Source of the DNA: UBA8529 sp964390565
GTDB taxonomy: Bacteria > Bacteroidota > Bacteroidia > Bacteroidales > Tenuifilaceae
Direction: 5' to 3'
Length of the DNA stretch: 64,000 nucleotides
Assembly (NCBI GenBank): GCA_964390565.1
Contig: CAYMII010000001.1
Coordinates: 1-64,000 of the forward strand
Part shown: positions 62,263 through 64,000 of the stretch, piece after piece
Layout: every line of letters begins with the position of its first letter
How positions within the stretch are numbered: position 1 is the first letter of the stretch
Program-made: the position numbers and the translations under genes
Notes under the pieces: model-generated
The model's database searches: none
What the model was told of the DNA's origin: nothing
The model's input: the letters and a program-made list of their open reading frames with translations, nothing else

Positions 62263-62655
62263 CTATTTCTTAGGGCATTCTTTCTTGCAATCGGCTGATT
62301 TTGTGCAAGTTTTTGCATCTTTAGTGCAGCTGGCTGATTTATTTGTACAATCTTTCTTTGTGCACTCGCCCGATTTAGCGCAAGCTTCTTTCTTATCACA
62401 CTTCTCGCATTTAGCTTTATCGCAAGTTTTTTTATCAGCGCATTTTGCTTTGCAAGCAGTTGTATCAGCTGGGGTTGTTACATCAGCGCAGGTCGAAGCG
62501 CTAGGGCAACCGCTGCAGCTCTCTGGAAGACAACTCTCAGTTTTTTCAGTAGCAGTAACTTTTTCGTTTTTTCCGCTTTGAGCGCCTAAAGCAATTACAA
62601 CGATTAATGCTAAAACAGCAAAACTTGCAATACCAACAATAATTCTCTTTTTCAT
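62263..62655 (-). CDS. Exported 16-Cys, Lys-rich protein (metallothionein-like composition)
   Basis: 130 residues. An N-terminal hydrophobic signal or anchor (about 5-25) is followed by a linker and a Cys/Lys-rich tail holding 16 Cys, in spacings such as CxxxxCxxC and CxxxCxxxxxC. It lacks hydrophobic core sequence, so it probably folds only around metal or disulfides. No family is recognised. A soft-metal buffer or sensor role is inferred from composition and from neighbours with HMA-like and Cys-cluster domains. Confidence 0.75.
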   Translation of the reverse strand: MKKRIIVGIASFAVLALIVVIALGAQSGKNEKVTATEKTESCLPESCSGCPSASTCADVTTPADTTACKAKCADKKTCDKAKCEKCDKKEACAKSGECTKKDCTNKSASCTKDAKTCTKSADCKKECPKK

Positions 62656-62714
62656 ATTTATGATTTTAGTTTGATGATTTTCAATTTAAACTGCATTACA
62701 GCAATACAGCATCA

Positions 62715-62722
62715 CAAAAGTA
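62715..62722 (-). promoter_or_regulatory. -7 box (TACTTTTG) of the Cys-rich gene
   Basis: A perfect TAnnTTTG on the minus strand about 60 bases before the start; no clear -33 element. Confidence 0.5.
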
Positions 62723-62820
62723 GTTTCTTGTAAGCGAAGAGAATGTTATAGCGTGGTTAATTCATGTTATAGAGATGTTAAATTTCTCTTTTTGAATCAA
62801 ATCATTGCTATTTTTGCAAC

Positions 62821-64000
62821 ATGAATCGATCAAAACTTCAACTATTTCTTCTGATTGCAACTATTGTTTGCTTAATCTCTCTTGTTGGAATCCAGATAAA
62901 TTGGGTGCTTAAAGAGGCTCGATTGCAAGAAGCACAGTTCAATCGAAGCGTAGGGATGGCTCTACAACGAATCGAGAATAATCTCGAGAAGTACAAGAGT
63001 TGCACCCAGCAAAAACGATGCTCTTCGTGTAGACTATTAACTTTAACTCTAAAACAGGTTGCAAACGTCGATTCTATTATCAAAAGCGATTTAAACTTCT
63101 ATGGTATTAACCTCGATTTTGATTATGATATTGTAGATTTGACCGTTGATAATCAGAAGATTCCACGCGGATGTTATATAACTAGTAATTTATCAGAGAA
63201 GTTGCAGCAGAAAGGTTATGAGCTGAAAATCAACTTTCCTAAAAAGAGTGATTTTATTTTGGCTCAAATTGGAACAATCTTTATTACATCTATAATACTT
63301 GTTGTTCTTGTAACCCTTTCGTTTTTGTTGATATATCGATTTTATAAGCGTGAACGTGAAACATCTGAGCACATACGGCATTTTATCAATAATATGACAC
63401 ACGAGTTTAAGACTCCGCTCACCAATATTGGCTTTGCCAATAGTATGCTCTCAAAAAACGAAGCTATTGAAAGCGATCCAAAGCTGATGTCGTATTCAGG
63501 GATAATTAGAGATGAACAGCATAGGCTAAAGGAGAGGGTTGAATTACTTCTAAAAGCATCACAAAGCGATAATATTTTACCAACTAGTCTCGAGATTGTT
63601 GATTTAGCAAAGGTTGTTGAGGATGTTGTTGAATCGTTTCAGCCACAAATCGATGAAAAGGGTGGCGTTGTAACAATCCAAAAAACAGGATCTGATTTTT
63701 CATTATCAAGCAATATAGATCAGCTGCATATTGCTATCGGTAACATAATCGATAATGCAATTAAGTATTGCGATAAAGCCTTGAAAATTGATATTCACCT
63801 TAAAGTAAAAACCCATAGCATTGCAATTGAGATAATTGATAATGGGATTGGCATTCCATCAGAACATCAACAAAAGATTTTTGATAGGTTTTATCGCGTT
63901 CCCCAGGGCGATGTTCATGATGTTAAAGGATTTGGATTAGGTCTTTTCCACGTAAAATCGATTGTTGAAAAATTAGGAGGAAAGATTTCGGTTTCGAGCA
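62821..64000 (+). CDS. Sensor histidine kinase with Cys-containing periplasmic domain (3' partial)
   Basis: Open to the window end (about 393 codons). A first TM helix (about 7-25) is followed by a periplasmic domain of about 120 residues with CTQQKRCSSC near residues 60-70, and a second TM helix (about 150-172). The kinase part has HisKA H194 (MTHEFKTPL), N box GNIIDNAIKY, G1 DNGIGIP and G2 GFGLGLFHVKSI; the end is missing. A TATTTTTG box (62809-62816) lies only 4 bases before the ATG, so the mRNA may be nearly leaderless. The Cys cluster and the neighbouring Cys-rich gene suggest a metal or redox signal. Confidence 0.9.
   Translation, partial: MNRSKLQLFLLIATIVCLISLVGIQINWVLKEARLQEAQFNRSVGMALQRIENNLEKYKSCTQQKRCSSCRLLTLTLKQVANVDSIIKSDLNFYGINLDFDYDIVDLTVDNQKIPRGCYITSNLSEKLQQKGYELKINFPKKSDFILAQIGTIFITSIILVVLVTLSFLLIYRFYKRERETSEHIRHFINNMTHEFKTPLTNIGFANSMLSKNEAIESDPKLMSYSGIIRDEQHRLKERVELLLKASQSDNILPTSLEIVDLAKVVEDVVESFQPQIDEKGGVVTIQKTGSDFSLSSNIDQLHIAIGNIIDNAIKYCDKALKIDIHLKVKTHSIAIEIIDNGIGIPSEHQQKIFDRFYRVPQGDVHDVKGFGLGLFHVKSIVEKLGGKISVSS

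Noticed and set aside
62285..62581. Plus-strand 98-codon frame opposite the Cys-rich gene
   Set aside because: It arises from the biased TGC/AAG codons of the minus-strand gene, which has the signal peptide and promoter.
63193..63402. Minus-strand frame inside the sensor kinase
   Set aside because: It is antisense to the kinase TM and HisKA region and has no independent support.

Overview
The window is a 64 kb chromosomal piece of a low-to-moderate GC Bacteroidota bacterium, most likely a Bacteroidales-type environmental lineage. The evidence is the type IX secretion (T9SS) C-terminal sorting domains, the TAnnTTTG promoter boxes, the weak Shine-Dalgarno use, the fused FeoA-FeoB, the HYC_CC_PP/TonB/HMA metal cluster and the Bacteroidota-style tyrosine recombinase. 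I see no rRNA, intact tRNA or CRISPR array.

Layout. 1-4.7 kb: the 3' part of a giant T9SS-secreted repeat protein. 4.8-8 kb: accessory ground with a lone tyrosine integrase, a tRNA-3'-end-like site with its own terminator, palindromic repeats and a decayed gene followed by a small membrane protein. 8.2-17.7 kb: core genes (rpsA, STAS protein, rnz, guaA, S41 protease, DEAD-box helicase, THUMP RNA methyltransferase). 17.8-23.3 kb: a SiaB/SiaC kinase-phosphoprotein pair convergent with a TerB-like/ABCG transporter and two exported proteins. 23.5-29.9 kb: DPP-IV-like peptidase, MATE pump, TPR protein and mtgA. 30-37 kb: an operon of heterodisulfide-reductase/Qmo-like iron-sulfur flavoproteins that runs directly into a PLP enzyme of sulfur amino acid metabolism. 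37-46.7 kb: small housekeeping and accessory genes, including a single-gene candidate modification-dependent nuclease (EVE-like plus PD-(D/E)XK-like) bounded by 15-bp inverted repeats. 46.9-52.4 kb: hemerythrin protein, atypical response regulator, porin and FeoAB with its Cys-rich partner. 52.7-64 kb: glycosyltransferase, a TonB receptor/HMA/HYC_CC_PP metal cluster, M1 peptidase, T9SS nuclease, NapH-like ferredoxin with an HMA-like tail, a 16-cysteine exported protein and a sensor kinase cut by the window end.

How genes may work together. The Hdr-like operon probably moves electrons between a quinone pool and a soluble thiol/disulfide or flavin partner, and its last gene suggests a sulfur link. 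The 46.9-52.4 kb block looks like iron handling. The 53.8-57.2 kb and 60.5-64 kb blocks both carry metal-binding signatures (HMA folds, Cys clusters, a Cys-containing sensor domain) and may serve copper or another soft metal.

A second theme is the non-coding DNA. Several families of short, imperfect, satellite-like repeats (a 7-bp TCTCACN array, CACAGAG-type, GCAACACT-type and AGCCTATAGCCT-type) sit only between genes. All functions come from reading motifs by eye; no database search was run.
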